Shown piece by piece: positions 29,732-38,771 of a stretch of DNA of 64,000 nt; position 1 is the stretch's first letter; the number at the start of each line of letters is the position of its first letter. Position numbers and translations under genes: made by a program. The DNA is from Streptomyces sp. WZ-12 (GTDB lineage Bacteria > Actinomycetota > Actinomycetes > Streptomycetales > Streptomycetaceae), in contig NZ_CP118574.1 in assembly GCF_028898845.1 (NCBI RefSeq), positions 9,039,001-9,103,000 on the forward strand, given 5' to 3'. Below the pieces are notes generated by a model. That model saw only the letters and a list, made by a program, of their open reading frames with translations, was not told the DNA's origin and made no database searches.

Positions 29732-30637
29732 CTACGCGCCCTGAGCGGTGATTTTCTGGAGCTCCTTGATCAGGTCGACGGTGTCGTCGGCCGGCGGGGC
29801 CTTCACCGATGCCTTGGTCCCGTAGTCGGAGAAGTCCATGGTGGTGCTGATGGCGCCCTGCGGCGTCTTGACGTCCATGTCCATCTTCACCGGGTAGTCA
29901 TCACCGTTGACCCACACGTCGTAGGTGTAGCCCTTGACGCCCGCCTTCTTGGCGTTCGCGAGCAACTTCTCGCGTTCCTCGGGCGAGAGGGCCTGCGCGG
30001 TCTTGGCGCCCTTCAGCCCCTCCTCGATCGTCAACGAGCCCTTGTAGTGCTCGGCGCGCTCGCCGTTCACCTCACCAGACCCCAGGTGCTTGACGTCCGG
30101 CGAACCAAGCAACATCGCGAGCTGCTGCGCCGGGTCCTGCTTCATGTCGTCCAGGCCGGCGGTCATCTGCTTCACGAGCTTGGCGTTGTCGCTCTGCTTC
30201 AGCGCGGCCCCCAAGTCGAGCTTGCCCCACCGCTTGCCGTCGAACTCCTCGGGCCGCTCGTTCATGTCCACGTACATGGCGTCGTCGAGCCAGATCATGT
30301 GGGTCTTCTCGGCACCGTCGCCAGCTTTCGCCCCGAGCGGGCTTTCGGTCATGGTCACATCCATCACCATCGGGTCCCAGCCCATGACACCGGACATCTT
30401 CGTCACGCCGCTGTCCGGCATGCCCGCCGGCGTCGTCATGCTCATCGTGACCTTCGCGGACTTCGCCGCCGCGGTCTTCTTGTAGGCCGCCGAAAGCGCG
30501 TGTGTTACCGAGCCCTTGCCGGAGTCCCGCGGGCTACCCTCGGCCTTGTCCGAGCCGCCCTGGCAGCTCGTCACGCCCGCCAGCGCGGCCACCGCCGCCA
30601 CCGAGATCCCCGCACGTCGCGTGATGCTCTTGCGCAC
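29732..30637 (-). CDS. Secreted lipoprotein, LppX/LprG-like
   Basis: 301 residues from GTG at 30637 (ggggtag 5 nt upstream), chosen because it places Arg/Lys residues right before the hydrophobic segment of a lipoprotein signal. The signal runs to a lipobox VTSC near residue 25. The mature part is a hydrophilic beta-rich domain with many Met/Thr/Lys. Phrases such as HMIWLDDAMYVDM and YDVWVNGDDYPVKMDMD are typical of the actinobacterial LppX_LprAFG-like or DUF1396 lipoproteins, which bind lipids in mycobacteria. Streptomyces genomes carry several, and the role here is unknown. A palindrome cgctac-gcacc-gtagcg at 30670-30686 sits in its promoter region. Confidence 0.8.
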   Translation of the reverse strand: MRKSITRRAGISVAAVAALAGVTSCQGGSDKAEGSPRDSGKGSVTHALSAAYKKTAAAKSAKVTMSMTTPAGMPDSGVTKMSGVMGWDPMVMDVTMTESPLGAKAGDGAEKTHMIWLDDAMYVDMNERPEEFDGKRWGKLDLGAALKQSDNAKLVKQMTAGLDDMKQDPAQQLAMLLGSPDVKHLGSGEVNGERAEHYKGSLTIEEGLKGAKTAQALSPEEREKLLANAKKAGVKGYTYDVWVNGDDYPVKMDMDVKTPQGAISTTMDFSDYGTKASVKAPPADDTVDLIKELQKITAQGA

Positions 30638-31059
30638 GCCTACCCCTGTTTGTCCGTCTTCCTTACTTACGCTACGCACCGTAGCGCATTAGTCCGACAT
30701 GTCGCGAAGGGATAAGCCGGCCCCTCTCCTCCCGACGACTTGCGCGCGACCGGGACGTGCCTGGGCTCGGCGGCGTGGTGTTGTGGCCGCAGGTCGGGGG
30801 TTGGGCTGGGCACCTGCTCCGGCCGCATCGTCGGGCGAGGTATGGATCAGGAGGCGTCACGGGATCCGAACAAGTCCGTCGGGGACTTCAACCACGCCAT
30901 CTATTCGGTTTCCCACGCATAACTCGTGGCAGTCGAGCGGGCCGCCAAACGTTCCTACCCGCTGAGACACCCGCGCCGAAAAGGCTTCGCACATCTCCTT
31001 CAGGCGTCGCGATCAGCTCCCTCGTCGGTGCCGCGCTCCTCACGTTTGTTGAGGGCGGC
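30638..31059. other. 422-bp gap with candidate operator and weak hairpin
   Basis: The palindrome at 30670-30686 (cgctac/gtagcg, 5-nt spacer) lies in the lipoprotein promoter and is TetR-operator-like in shape. A 6-bp hairpin, aagtcc/ggactt at 30872-30888, could end the upstream DUF1963 transcript. No gene is seen. Confidence 0.4.
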
Positions 31060-31701
31060 TCAGCACTGCCACAGGAACTTCGCACGGCCGCACGGCTCAC
31101 AGGCGAACGCGTAGGCGCCGCCGCCACCGCCGAAGTTCATCGCGGTGCTGTGGTCAGGGCCTTCTTCGAGCTGGACGATCAGTGGCATGGGGGAGGCGCA
31201 TGAGGGACAGGACGGCGTCTCATCGCCCTGAAGCCAGGCGGGACTTCCGCCGAGCTGGCCGAGCACGGATGACGCGGGGCGGTCATTTCTCGCCGCCCAC
31301 TCTTCGCCGGCCTGGTCGTAATGGTGCTCGTCCGCGTGCACCAAGCTGACGCCCCGAACGGAACCGAGCGCGAGCAGGGCCTCATCGACACCGCCCTCGG
31401 GCCGAGGCAGCGGCTCAAGACCATCCGCGGGGAAGAGCAATGCCTGGTTCCCGCCGGAGTCCGGATCCCAGTCGTCACACATACCCGGGTCGTTCTGGCA
31501 CGCGAACAAGGCGAGGATTCCCCGGTTTCCCACCCCGCCTCCGAGGTCATCCAGGACCACCTGGGCGAGGAACTGCATCGGGCCCTCGCACGAAGCGCAG
31601 CAGGGCCACGGAGCAGCCGCCGGAGCCAGTGGCACTCCGCCGGTCCGGGTAACCAGAGCAGTCGGTGCAACCGGACCTGCATCAATCATGAGAGTCGTCA
31701 T
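31060..31701 (-). CDS. DUF1963 (YwqG-like) cysteine-rich protein
   Basis: 213 residues. It has a CxxC pair at the start (CCASC), a central acidic stretch (CQNDPGMCDDWDPDSGG) and two CxxC pairs near the end (CPSC and CEPC). These match the DUF1963 pattern in which pairs of cysteines resemble zinc-binding knuckles. The function of the family is unknown. The start could also be Met5 (31689); neither start has a strong ribosome binding site. It stands alone with no operon partners. Confidence 0.75.
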   Translation of the reverse strand: MTTLMIDAGPVAPTALVTRTGGVPLAPAAAPWPCCASCEGPMQFLAQVVLDDLGGGVGNRGILALFACQNDPGMCDDWDPDSGGNQALLFPADGLEPLPRPEGGVDEALLALGSVRGVSLVHADEHHYDQAGEEWAARNDRPASSVLGQLGGSPAWLQGDETPSCPSCASPMPLIVQLEEGPDHSTAMNFGGGGGAYAFACEPCGRAKFLWQC

Positions 31702-32022
31702 ATCCAGGACTCTAGGTCACCCCACTGACATCGCGCGGGCGAGCCGACCCCGACCTCCCTCCGGCACCGTGACCAACGCGCCCTGCTGCCGCACAAGCGC
31801 TTGACCTGCCGAAACGGTGCCCCTCTCGCGAGCGGACCCCTGAACGTCGCCTGCATCAGGGTCTAACCGCCCAACGGGCCTTCACAGCAAGCCCCCTCGC
31901 CCAGCCCGGCGCCGGCCAGCAACCCACCGTCACCTCACCATCGACCCAGCAATCACCTCCTGCACACTGCCCGCTGCGCTGTCGGGCACGGGATGTCAGT
32001 GGTGGGTGCGAGGATGTGATCC
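31702..32022. other. 321-bp gap, nothing recognised
   Basis: Divergent region between the DUF1963 gene (minus) and a membrane protein (plus). It presumably holds both promoters. No gene, repeat or convincing hairpin is seen. Confidence 0.5.
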
Positions 32023-32772
32023 ATGACGGAGATGGGGGACAGCACGTCGAACGGCCCGGGGCCGCAGGGGTGTGCTGGAACAGAAGAACAGCCCGGCAGC
32101 AAAGGGGAGTTGGGGAGCCCGCCGAGTTCTGTAAGGCCCCGCGGGCGGCACCGCGGACGCGCGGAACCGCTCCCCTGGTACCCGCGCCGTCCGTGGCTGC
32201 TCGCCGTCTCGATTCCGGTCTTCGTGACGCTGCACCTCCTCGGCGGTGCCCTGGGGGCGAACGACGGGATGCGGCTGCCGGGGATACTGCTCAGCGTCGT
32301 CAGCGGGGTGGGGCTGATGAAGGTGGTGTGGGTGTTGGCCACCCCACTGGTGCGCCCCCTGGCACACCCGTTGATGCTCGTACCACTGCTCGCGGTTCCG
32401 GTGCTGGCCTACGGATCGGCGGGAGCAATCGTCCTGCGGGAAAGGGGCGTGACGCACTCCGGAGTCGTCACCGCGGTCACGCCGTGGCGGGGAAAGGTCA
32501 CCGAGTACCTCTGTAGAGTCCGAGAGGACGGCTCGGGCGGGATAACGGACACCATCTTCTGCGAGCGCGACGACCGGCCCGGTGAACGCATGAACGTGGT
32601 CCGAGACCCAGGAGCATGGGTCCGTCCCCAACGCGCAGGATCGGTGGCGGACGATCAGATCCAGGCGGTGCTCGCCGTGGCGGGCAGCGTCTTTCTCCTG
32701 GTCGTCGCGGTATCGGCGACGGCGATGGGCGCCGCCGTGCGGCCGAAGCTGGTCCGTGCCTGGCAACAGTAG
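32023..32772 (+). CDS. Hypothetical membrane protein
   Basis: 249 residues (Met4 at 32032 is an equally good start). A hydrophilic Gly/Pro/Ser-rich N-terminus of about 50 residues is followed by three hydrophobic segments at about 57-75, 83-106 and 115-137. A soluble domain with two cysteines (LCRVRED and IFCERDD, about 140-205) follows, then a last segment at about 213-237. I do not recognise the family. It resembles small Streptomyces membrane proteins with an extracytoplasmic loop. No operon partner is seen. Confidence 0.65.
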   Translation: MTEMGDSTSNGPGPQGCAGTEEQPGSKGELGSPPSSVRPRGRHRGRAEPLPWYPRRPWLLAVSIPVFVTLHLLGGALGANDGMRLPGILLSVVSGVGLMKVVWVLATPLVRPLAHPLMLVPLLAVPVLAYGSAGAIVLRERGVTHSGVVTAVTPWRGKVTEYLCRVREDGSGGITDTIFCERDDRPGERMNVVRDPGAWVRPQRAGSVADDQIQAVLAVAGSVFLLVVAVSATAMGAAVRPKLVRAWQQ

Positions 32773-33319
32773 AGCGGTGGGGAGCCCTCAAGTGGGCCCG
32801 AATTCGGCCCGATTGGTGCGTACGGTGACCGGCACGGCCGACGCCTGTCGGGATGCCGCCCTGCTCCGCTCCGGTTCGGGAGCGGAGCACCAGGCCATGT
32901 GGCGTGCCACCGGCGGCTCGTGCTGCGGCAACAGCTCGGTGGCGGCCACGCGGTCGGGCTCGCAACCCCTGCCACCACGAACGTCAACGGCTGCCGGGAA
33001 GTTTGCTGGGGCGCCGACCTGGACCGCACGGCAACTGACCGCAGTTTGCTGTGATGAACGGGGCCCGGCAGGGGGCACGGCTGCCGGGTCACTCCTCGTC
33101 GCTACCACAGCGTTGCGCCCGAAGACCCCCGCAACGACCCGTATCGGCCGGAGTTTTGGGCCGTCCACCTTGCCATTCCGGCGCGTTCTCGGCTGCCGTC
33201 GCCGTGCACTCAGCCGCGGTGCTGTCAGCAGCGGTACCCCGTCGGCCTGGTGGTGCGGGGGCTTCGTATGCTCGCGGTGCGGGAACCGGAAGCCGAGCAT
33301 CTTCGAAAGGCGAACGACC
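32773..33319. other. 547-bp gap, no convincing gene
   Basis: Frames stay open on both strands because of high GC, but the translations are low-complexity and lack family motifs. A hairpin cccggcag/ctgccggg (33064-33088) is present. The region may contain decayed sequence. Confidence 0.45.
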
Positions 33320-34135
33320 ATGGCGGAGCAGCGTGTTGTCCTGGTGACGGGTGGGGGGACGGGAATCGGGGCCGCCACGGCCCGACTGCTGCGTACCGCC
33401 GGGCATCAGGTGGTGATCTCCGGGCGACGGCCTGAGCCACTGCGGCGGGTGGCTGAGGAGACCGGAGCGTTGGCTCACCCTTCCGACGTCGGTGACCCCG
33501 AGGCCGTCCGTGAGCTCGTCGAGGCGACGGTGGCGGCCTACGGGAGGCTCGACGGTGTGGTGCTCAACGCCGGAATCGGGCGGGCCGGCGCGGTCGGCGA
33601 CCTCGCGGTCGAGGACTGGGAGGAGCTGATACGAACCAATGTCACCGGACCGTTCCTGCTGCTGCGTGCCGCGCTGCCGCATCTGCTGGCGGCCCGCGGT
33701 GCGGTGGTCGCGGTCGCCTCGGTCGGCGCGCTGCGCAACAGCATTGGCAGCGCCGGCTATTCGACGTCCAAGGCGGCTTTGCTCCACCTGTGCCGTTCAA
33801 TGGCCGTTGACTACGGGCCGCAGGGGTTGCGGGCCAACGCGGTGTGCCCGGGCTGGGTGCGTACGGAGATGGCCGACCAGCGGATGACGCGGTTCGCGGC
33901 GGAGGCGGGGCTGGCGGGCGGTGCCGAGGCGGGGTACGAGGAGGCGAACCGGCTGAATCCCGCCCGGCGGCCGGGCGATCCGCAGGAGGTCGCCGAGGCG
34001 ATCGACTGGCTGCTCTCGCCCGCCGCTTCCTACGTCAACGGGGCCGCCCTGACCGTCGACGGCGGGGTGACCCAACTCGGCGTCGGCGGCGCCGCCTTCG
34101 ACTATCGGATCGAGGCACGCACCCCGCGCCCGTAG
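33320..34135 (+). CDS. Short-chain dehydrogenase/reductase
   Basis: 271 residues. ATG at 33320 was chosen because the fold begins immediately (RVVLVTGGGTGIGAATA) and gaaagg lies 9 nt upstream; a much longer open frame begins at 32756 but its extra part has no domain. Classical SDR marks: cofactor motif TGGGTGIG, LNAGIG, and the catalytic Ser plus YxxxK (SVGALRNSIGSAGYSTSK). The C-terminal end VNGAALTVDGG is also typical. Arg residues after the second strand (SGRRPEP) suggest NADP preference. The substrate is unknown. It stands alone and is followed by a strong terminator. Confidence 0.88.
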   Translation: MAEQRVVLVTGGGTGIGAATARLLRTAGHQVVISGRRPEPLRRVAEETGALAHPSDVGDPEAVRELVEATVAAYGRLDGVVLNAGIGRAGAVGDLAVEDWEELIRTNVTGPFLLLRAALPHLLAARGAVVAVASVGALRNSIGSAGYSTSKAALLHLCRSMAVDYGPQGLRANAVCPGWVRTEMADQRMTRFAAEAGLAGGAEAGYEEANRLNPARRPGDPQEVAEAIDWLLSPAASYVNGAALTVDGGVTQLGVGGAAFDYRIEARTPRP

Positions 34136-34144
34136 CGGGCTCCC

Positions 34145-34174
34145 GCCACAGGCCCGTTCCACAGGGCCTGTGGC
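34145..34174 (+). terminator. Hairpin terminator after the SDR gene
   Basis: An 11-bp perfect stem, gccacaggccc with its complement, has an 8-nt loop and begins 10 bp after the SDR stop. There is no T run. Confidence 0.75.
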
Positions 34175-34211
34175 AGAGCCGGGAACGGACGGGGCGACAG
34201 GACGACGGCAG

Positions 34212-34367
34212 TCAGCCGCCGTACCGCTCGATCAGTTTCGCCGGATCGTCCAGACGGGCAAGGGCGCGACCTTCGTCAAGCTCGTCGAGGAAGAGCGTCA
34301 GCGGTGTGACCCCGGCCGCCGCATGGGCGTCGACCAGGCGCGCATCCACACCTTGTCGTAGGGGCAC
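34212..34367 (-). pseudogene. Possible C-terminal gene remnant on the minus strand
   Basis: A 51-codon frame, GTG at 34367 to TGA at 34212, reads like the end of a normal soluble protein (DARLVDAHAAAGVTPLTLFL, then DDPAKLIERYGG). It has no upstream part and no recognised family. It could also be a short unrelated open frame. Confidence 0.25.
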
Positions 34368-34436
34368 GAGTCACGGGAACAGCCCGCTGCGGTGGGGCGT
34401 TGTCAGGGCAGACGACATCAGGGAGTGAGGTTGTCC

Positions 34437-34712
34437 ATGGCGAAGTGGCTGATCGTGGCCGAGGAGATGGTCGAGGTGGAGGGCGGACCGGCGCAACTCC
34501 AGGTGAAGACCCTCCAGTCATTGGGGGAGTTGGATCGGCCGTTCGCGCTGAAGCGGCTGCAGGATGAGGCGAAGAAGTACACCCCGCAGGCGCTGCAGGG
34601 CGCTTCCAAGGCCATCTGTCGCCGCCACGGCATCGACGATGAGTTTCTGATAGTCGCAAGGGACCGCAAGGGGTACGCGCCCTGCACGGTACGGCTCCTG
34701 GAAGACGTGTAG
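34437..34712 (+). CDS. Small hypothetical protein
   Basis: 91 residues. ATG at 34437 is preceded by gggagtgagg 6 nt upstream. The protein is mixed alpha/beta, charged, starts MAKWLIVAEEMVEVEGG and has a single pair of well-separated cysteines (CRRHG, PCTVR). I do not recognise it. Good codon usage and a clear ribosome binding site argue it is real. It is convergent with the FGGY kinase gene. Confidence 0.6.
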   Translation: MAKWLIVAEEMVEVEGGPAQLQVKTLQSLGELDRPFALKRLQDEAKKYTPQALQGASKAICRRHGIDDEFLIVARDRKGYAPCTVRLLEDV

Positions 34713-34837
34713 ACGCCGGGGTCAGGATGCCTTCGGTGCCCCGGGGTGCGGACACGCCGGGGCGTCGAAGGGGTCAGCGCAGTAGGTGCCGCCGGGGGAG
34801 GGCAAAGACGGCGCCGTCTAGCGGGACGAGCGCGCTC

Positions 34838-34858
34838 GCCGCCTCCGAGGTCGGCGGC
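34838..34858 (-). terminator. Possible terminator at the end of the ygc-like operon
   Basis: A 6-bp GC stem, gccgcc/ggcggc, lies just beyond the kinase stop on the minus strand. It is short and lacks a U tract. Confidence 0.3.
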
Positions 34859-34867
34859 GCTGTTGGT

Positions 34868-36301
34868 TCAGTTGAAGATGCCGTAGGTGTGTTGGTAGAT
34901 GGCGTCGGTGTGGTTGCGGATGTTTCGGTACACCTGGTTGAGGCGTTGGTAGGTCGCGTGGTTGGCCTCGTTTGGTTCGAACACCGTGCCCGGGTGGGTC
35001 ATGTGTGTGAGGGCCTCGTCGGTGTTCGGGTAGGTGCCGAGGGCGACGGCCGTGCAGATGGCTGCGCCGAGGCCGGCTGTGCTGGTGGCGGTGGCGCGGT
35101 GGGTGGGGAGGCCGTGGACGTCGGCGTGGATTTGCATCATGAGGTCTGAGTGGGAGCCGCCGCCGGTGAGGATGACTTCGTCGAAGGTGGTGCCCAGTTC
35201 GGTGGCCATGCGGGCGGAGGTGTCGTGGATGGTCAGGGCGAGCGCTTCGAGGATGGAGCGGTAGATGTGGAAGCGGCCTTGGCGGCCGTCGAAGCCCAGG
35301 AGGGTGCCTTTGCGGAAGGGCGCGGTGGGTGGGGCGAGCCAGTCCAGGACCGTCATGAGGCCGTCGCAGCCGGCGGGGACCTTCTCGGCCTGGGCGTTGA
35401 GGTAGTCCTCGACGCCGAGGCCGGCGGCTCGTGCGTGGAGGGCCGCTTCTTCGCCGAGGAGGTCGCGGTACCAGCTCACGGTCCACATGCCGCGCCGTAC
35501 GCCGGTGGATTCGTAGAGGTAACGGCCGGGCTCGCTCGCGTAGTTGGTCCAGAAGTCCCGGGCGGCCGGTACGTGGTGTGTTCCGGTGGTCATGCCGGCG
35601 ACGTAGGTGCCGAGTGAGATCAGGAGGGTGTGGGGATTGCGCAGTCCGCAACCGAGTGCTTCGACGGCTTTGTCGTTGGCGGTCGCCACGACGGGGATGC
35701 CCGCGGGGATGCCGGTGTGCGCGGCGGCCTGCGGTGTGACCTGGCCGAGGATCTCGCCGGGCTGGACGAGGTCGAACAGCATGGACCGCGTGACGCCGAA
35801 GGCCGCCAACTGCCCGTCATCTGTGGACCAGTTCCAGGTCTCGGGGTCGACGGGCCATCTGCCTGCGTAATTGGCGGCGGTGTCGCGGAAGGCGCCCGTC
35901 ATGCGGTGGGTGAGGTAGCCGGAGGACGTGGTCACATATGCCGCGTCCGGTACGGCGTGTGGTTGGGAGACACGTTGGTCCATCCAACTCATGACGGGTT
36001 GGGCCAGTGTGCCGTCCGCCTTGAGTACCGCGCGGCAAAAGCGGATTGTGCACAGGCCGACCCCGGCGATGTCCGCCGGGTCGCCGGGGAAGGCGGCGAG
36101 CGCCGCTCGGCTTGCCTGTCCGATGGTGGTCCACAGGTCGTCGTCGGGGTGCTCGACGATGCCGGGGCGTGGGGTGTGGTAGGGGCGTAGGGCGGCGCGA
36201 CCCTCGCTCACAGCCCGGCCGCGGGCGTCGAAGACGGTTACCTTCGAGGACTGTGAACCGTTGTCGATGCCGATGAAGTAGCGGGGACGGGTGCTGGTCA
36301 T
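34868..36301 (-). CDS. FGGY-family carbohydrate kinase (YgcE-like)
   Basis: 477 residues. ATG at 36301 (ggag 6 nt upstream) is preferred over GTG two codons earlier. The first lobe begins FIGIDNGSQSSKVTVFD, the ATP-binding phosphate-1 motif of the ASKHA fold. The second lobe has LLISLGTYVAGM and VILTGGGSHSDLMMQI, the adenosine motif region. FGGY kinases phosphorylate polyols or ketoses such as glycerol, xylulose or erythritol; the substrate here is unknown. It is the last gene of a five-gene minus-strand set whose members all resemble the E. coli ygc locus (ygcP, yqcE, ygcW, ygcU, ygcE). The kinase probably phosphorylates the compound taken up by the MFS carrier or made by the two oxidoreductases. 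Confidence 0.88.
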   Translation of the reverse strand: MTSTRPRYFIGIDNGSQSSKVTVFDARGRAVSEGRAALRPYHTPRPGIVEHPDDDLWTTIGQASRAALAAFPGDPADIAGVGLCTIRFCRAVLKADGTLAQPVMSWMDQRVSQPHAVPDAAYVTTSSGYLTHRMTGAFRDTAANYAGRWPVDPETWNWSTDDGQLAAFGVTRSMLFDLVQPGEILGQVTPQAAAHTGIPAGIPVVATANDKAVEALGCGLRNPHTLLISLGTYVAGMTTGTHHVPAARDFWTNYASEPGRYLYESTGVRRGMWTVSWYRDLLGEEAALHARAAGLGVEDYLNAQAEKVPAGCDGLMTVLDWLAPPTAPFRKGTLLGFDGRQGRFHIYRSILEALALTIHDTSARMATELGTTFDEVILTGGGSHSDLMMQIHADVHGLPTHRATATSTAGLGAAICTAVALGTYPNTDEALTHMTHPGTVFEPNEANHATYQRLNQVYRNIRNHTDAIYQHTYGIFN

Positions 36302-36431
36302 GCCCACTCCGGGGTGCGGGCCGGACGGCGCTGTCCGGCGGGGGAAGGGGAAGAGGTGGCCCGCCGCACACCCGGGCGCGGCGGGGCCGTGTGCACAGCG
36401 GCCGTGCGCCGTGCGGGAGGGGCCTCAAGCC

Positions 36432-37889
36432 CTAGATGGGGAAGATCGTCCCCTTGTTCATGATCCCGTTCGGGTCGAACGTCTCCTTGAGCTTGGCCAG
36501 CAGGTAGTAGGCACTGCCGTGCTCCTGCCGTGTCCACGGTGCCCGGTACTTGCCGATGCCGTGGTGGTGCACGATCGAGCCGCCGACCTTCAGGGCCTCT
36601 TCGACGATGATGGCGTTGAGCGGGATGTGGTACTTGTCGATCTCCTCACGCGGCGCGCAGTTGATCTTGTAGTCGTAGACGAAGTACAGGTTGGTGCCTG
36701 TTTGGTAGCTGTGCGAGGAGTGGGCGCCCAGCATCACCAGGTCGTCTGCCGCCGGAAAGTGGTTGCGGATGCGGTCCATGACGTTGTCGTAGAGCTCCAC
36801 GGTGCGTGACCAGTCCACGGACACCTCGGTGGTGTAGCCGAGTTCGGCCTCCTTGAGCATGTGCTGCTTCTCGGCCTCGATCTTCTCGACGCCCCAGTTG
36901 AGGTTCGCGAACCACTCCTCGATCAGCCCGGGGTCGACCGCGGTGTGCGGATACTGGGCCGCGACCCGCGTGATCTCCTCGCTCGTGGCGCGCACCAGGC
37001 CCTTGGGGCCTTCCGCGACGAACACCACGACAACCTTGCCCTGGTAGAAGTGGTCGAAGTGTTGGCGGGCGTCCTCGGGGGAGTAGACGCGCACCACCGA
37101 GGGACGGTAGCCGCCCGTGACCACCTCGCGGATCATCGCGACACCGGTGGCCATGTCATCGACGAGGAAGCCGTGGAACTCGTTGTTCTCCGGCTGGTAC
37201 TTGAAGACCTTGACCGTGACCTCGGTGAGGTAGCACAGCGCGCCTTCGTTGCCGATGACGATGTGTCGGATGTCGGGGCCGGCGGCGCGACGCGGGACGT
37301 TCTTGATGCGGGTGACGGTGCCGTCGGCGAAGACCGCCTCCAGGCCGACGACCATGTCCTCGATCGCGCCGTACAGCGTGGAGAGCTGGCCGATCGAGCG
37401 GGTGGCGACCAGGCCGCCGTACTGCGCCAGCGGCTTGGACTGGGGGGAGTGGCCGGTGGTCAGGCCCTGCTCGCGCAGGCGGTCCTCCAGGAGTTGGAGG
37501 GGCACACCGCACTCCACGGTGACCTGCATGTTGTCGGTGTCGATCGCGAGGATCCGGTCCAGGCCCGAGCCGTCGAGCACGATCGTGTCCTCCACGGCGG
37601 TCTCCAGCCCGCCCTCGGTGCCGGTGCGGCCGGTGCGGGCGACCACGTTAATGCCGTGGGCGTTGGCGAAGGCCAGGACGCGTGAAACGTCCTGGGTGGA
37701 ACGGGCGTTGACGATCGCCGCGGGCAGCGGGCCGTCGTAGATGCCGTGCACGGACTGGTACTTCTTGAAGCGGTCGACGCTCGCCTGCTGAAGCTGCTCC
37801 GGGTCGGTGACGATCTGCTCGGCGGCGACGAGGTCGGCGAGGCCGGTGAGGATGTCTGCGCGGGTGAGTGTCGAATGCGACTTGGCCAT
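36432..37889 (-). CDS. FAD-binding oxidase (YgcU-like, ADHAP-synthase/glycolate-oxidase fold)
   Basis: 485 residues from ATG at 37889 (gaaggtg upstream). The open frame continues upstream through the SDR region, but the family start is MAKSHSTLTR. The FAD_binding_4 (PCMH) domain shows VARTGRTGTEGGLETAVEDT and the TTGHSPQSKPLAQYGG stretch. The C-terminal FAD-oxidase domain ends with VHHHGIGKYR and FDPNGIMNKGTIFP. Long stretches agree with my memory of E. coli YgcU (for example LSTLYGAIEDMVVGLEAV). Such proteins oxidise alpha-hydroxy acids or polyol derivatives with FAD. Cytoplasmic, no signal. The 80-bp gap to the upstream SDR has no terminator. Confidence 0.9.
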   Translation of the reverse strand: MAKSHSTLTRADILTGLADLVAAEQIVTDPEQLQQASVDRFKKYQSVHGIYDGPLPAAIVNARSTQDVSRVLAFANAHGINVVARTGRTGTEGGLETAVEDTIVLDGSGLDRILAIDTDNMQVTVECGVPLQLLEDRLREQGLTTGHSPQSKPLAQYGGLVATRSIGQLSTLYGAIEDMVVGLEAVFADGTVTRIKNVPRRAAGPDIRHIVIGNEGALCYLTEVTVKVFKYQPENNEFHGFLVDDMATGVAMIREVVTGGYRPSVVRVYSPEDARQHFDHFYQGKVVVVFVAEGPKGLVRATSEEITRVAAQYPHTAVDPGLIEEWFANLNWGVEKIEAEKQHMLKEAELGYTTEVSVDWSRTVELYDNVMDRIRNHFPAADDLVMLGAHSSHSYQTGTNLYFVYDYKINCAPREEIDKYHIPLNAIIVEEALKVGGSIVHHHGIGKYRAPWTRQEHGSAYYLLAKLKETFDPNGIMNKGTIFPI

Positions 37890-37969
37890 GATGGTTTCAC
37901 CTTCGGGTGTTGCGATGTCAAAAGTGCGACGAGGGCAAGGAAAAGGGAGACGGTGCGCCGGGGGAGGGG

Positions 37970-38746
37970 TCAGCGGACCAGATAGCCTCCGTCCACCGGC
38001 AGCACATGGCCGTTGACGTAGTCCGAGGCGCGCGAGGCCAGGAACACCGTCGTCCCCATCAGGTCGGCCACGTCCCCCCAACGCCCGGCCGGGATATGGG
38101 AAAGGACGCGGCCGTTGCTCTCCGGGTCCGACCGCGTCTCTTCGGTGATCTTCGTGGCGAAGTAACCGGGCGCGATCGCATTGACCTGGATGTTGTACGG
38201 GGCGAGCTCGTCGCAGTACGCCTTGGTCAGTCCTGCGATGCCGTGCTTGGTTGCGGCGTAGGCGGGCGAGCGCTGACCGCCCAGGAACGAGAACATCGAC
38301 GCGATGTTGATGATCTTCCCCGAGCGCTGCGGAATCATGAACTGCGCCGCCTCGTGGCTGAGTTCGAAGGCCGCCGTCAGATTGACCGCGACCATGGGAT
38401 CCCATTCGGCACGGCCGAACTCCTCCACGGGGGCGAGGTTGCAGATGCCCGCCGAGTTCACCAGCACATCCACCGAACCGAATGCCTCCACACACCCCTG
38501 AACGATCCGCAGCGGAGCACCCGGCGCCGTGAGATCGGCCTCAAGGAACTCCATACGAGCCCCCGCGTCCTCGATGAGCCGACGCGTGGTGCCGTCGTCC
38601 TCGGCGACGGAGGGGATGAAGACGTTCGCGCCGGCCTTGGCGAGGGCCAGTGAGAACGCCTGGCCCAAACCGGTGTTGCCACCGGTGACGATGGCGTTCT
38701 TGCCCGCGAGGGAGAAGAAACCTGAGTGGAAGTCCGTGATGTCCAT
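37970..38746 (-). CDS. SDR oxidoreductase (YgcW/KduD-like)
   Basis: 258 residues. Motifs: cofactor site VTGGNTGLGQ, LVNSAGICNL, catalytic SMFSFLGGQRSPAYAATK (Tyr and Lys four apart) and the end SDYVNGHVLPVDGGYLVR. It closely resembles E. coli YgcW and 2-deoxy-gluconate or gluconate 5-dehydrogenase types, which interconvert keto and hydroxy groups of sugar acids with NAD(P). It starts 25 bp after the MFS gene on the same transcript and precedes the FAD oxidase. Two redox enzymes plus a kinase suggest oxidation or epimerization of a sugar acid or polyol before phosphorylation. Confidence 0.9.
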   Translation of the reverse strand: MDITDFHSGFFSLAGKNAIVTGGNTGLGQAFSLALAKAGANVFIPSVAEDDGTTRRLIEDAGARMEFLEADLTAPGAPLRIVQGCVEAFGSVDVLVNSAGICNLAPVEEFGRAEWDPMVAVNLTAAFELSHEAAQFMIPQRSGKIINIASMFSFLGGQRSPAYAATKHGIAGLTKAYCDELAPYNIQVNAIAPGYFATKITEETRSDPESNGRVLSHIPAGRWGDVADLMGTTVFLASRASDYVNGHVLPVDGGYLVR

Positions 38747-38771
38747 GGGGTTCTGCCTTCAGTAGTGCGGC

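Noticed and set aside
32756..33319. N-terminal extension of the SDR (188 codons)
   Set aside because: No domain and unlikely composition; the SDR fold and a ribosome binding site begin at 33320.
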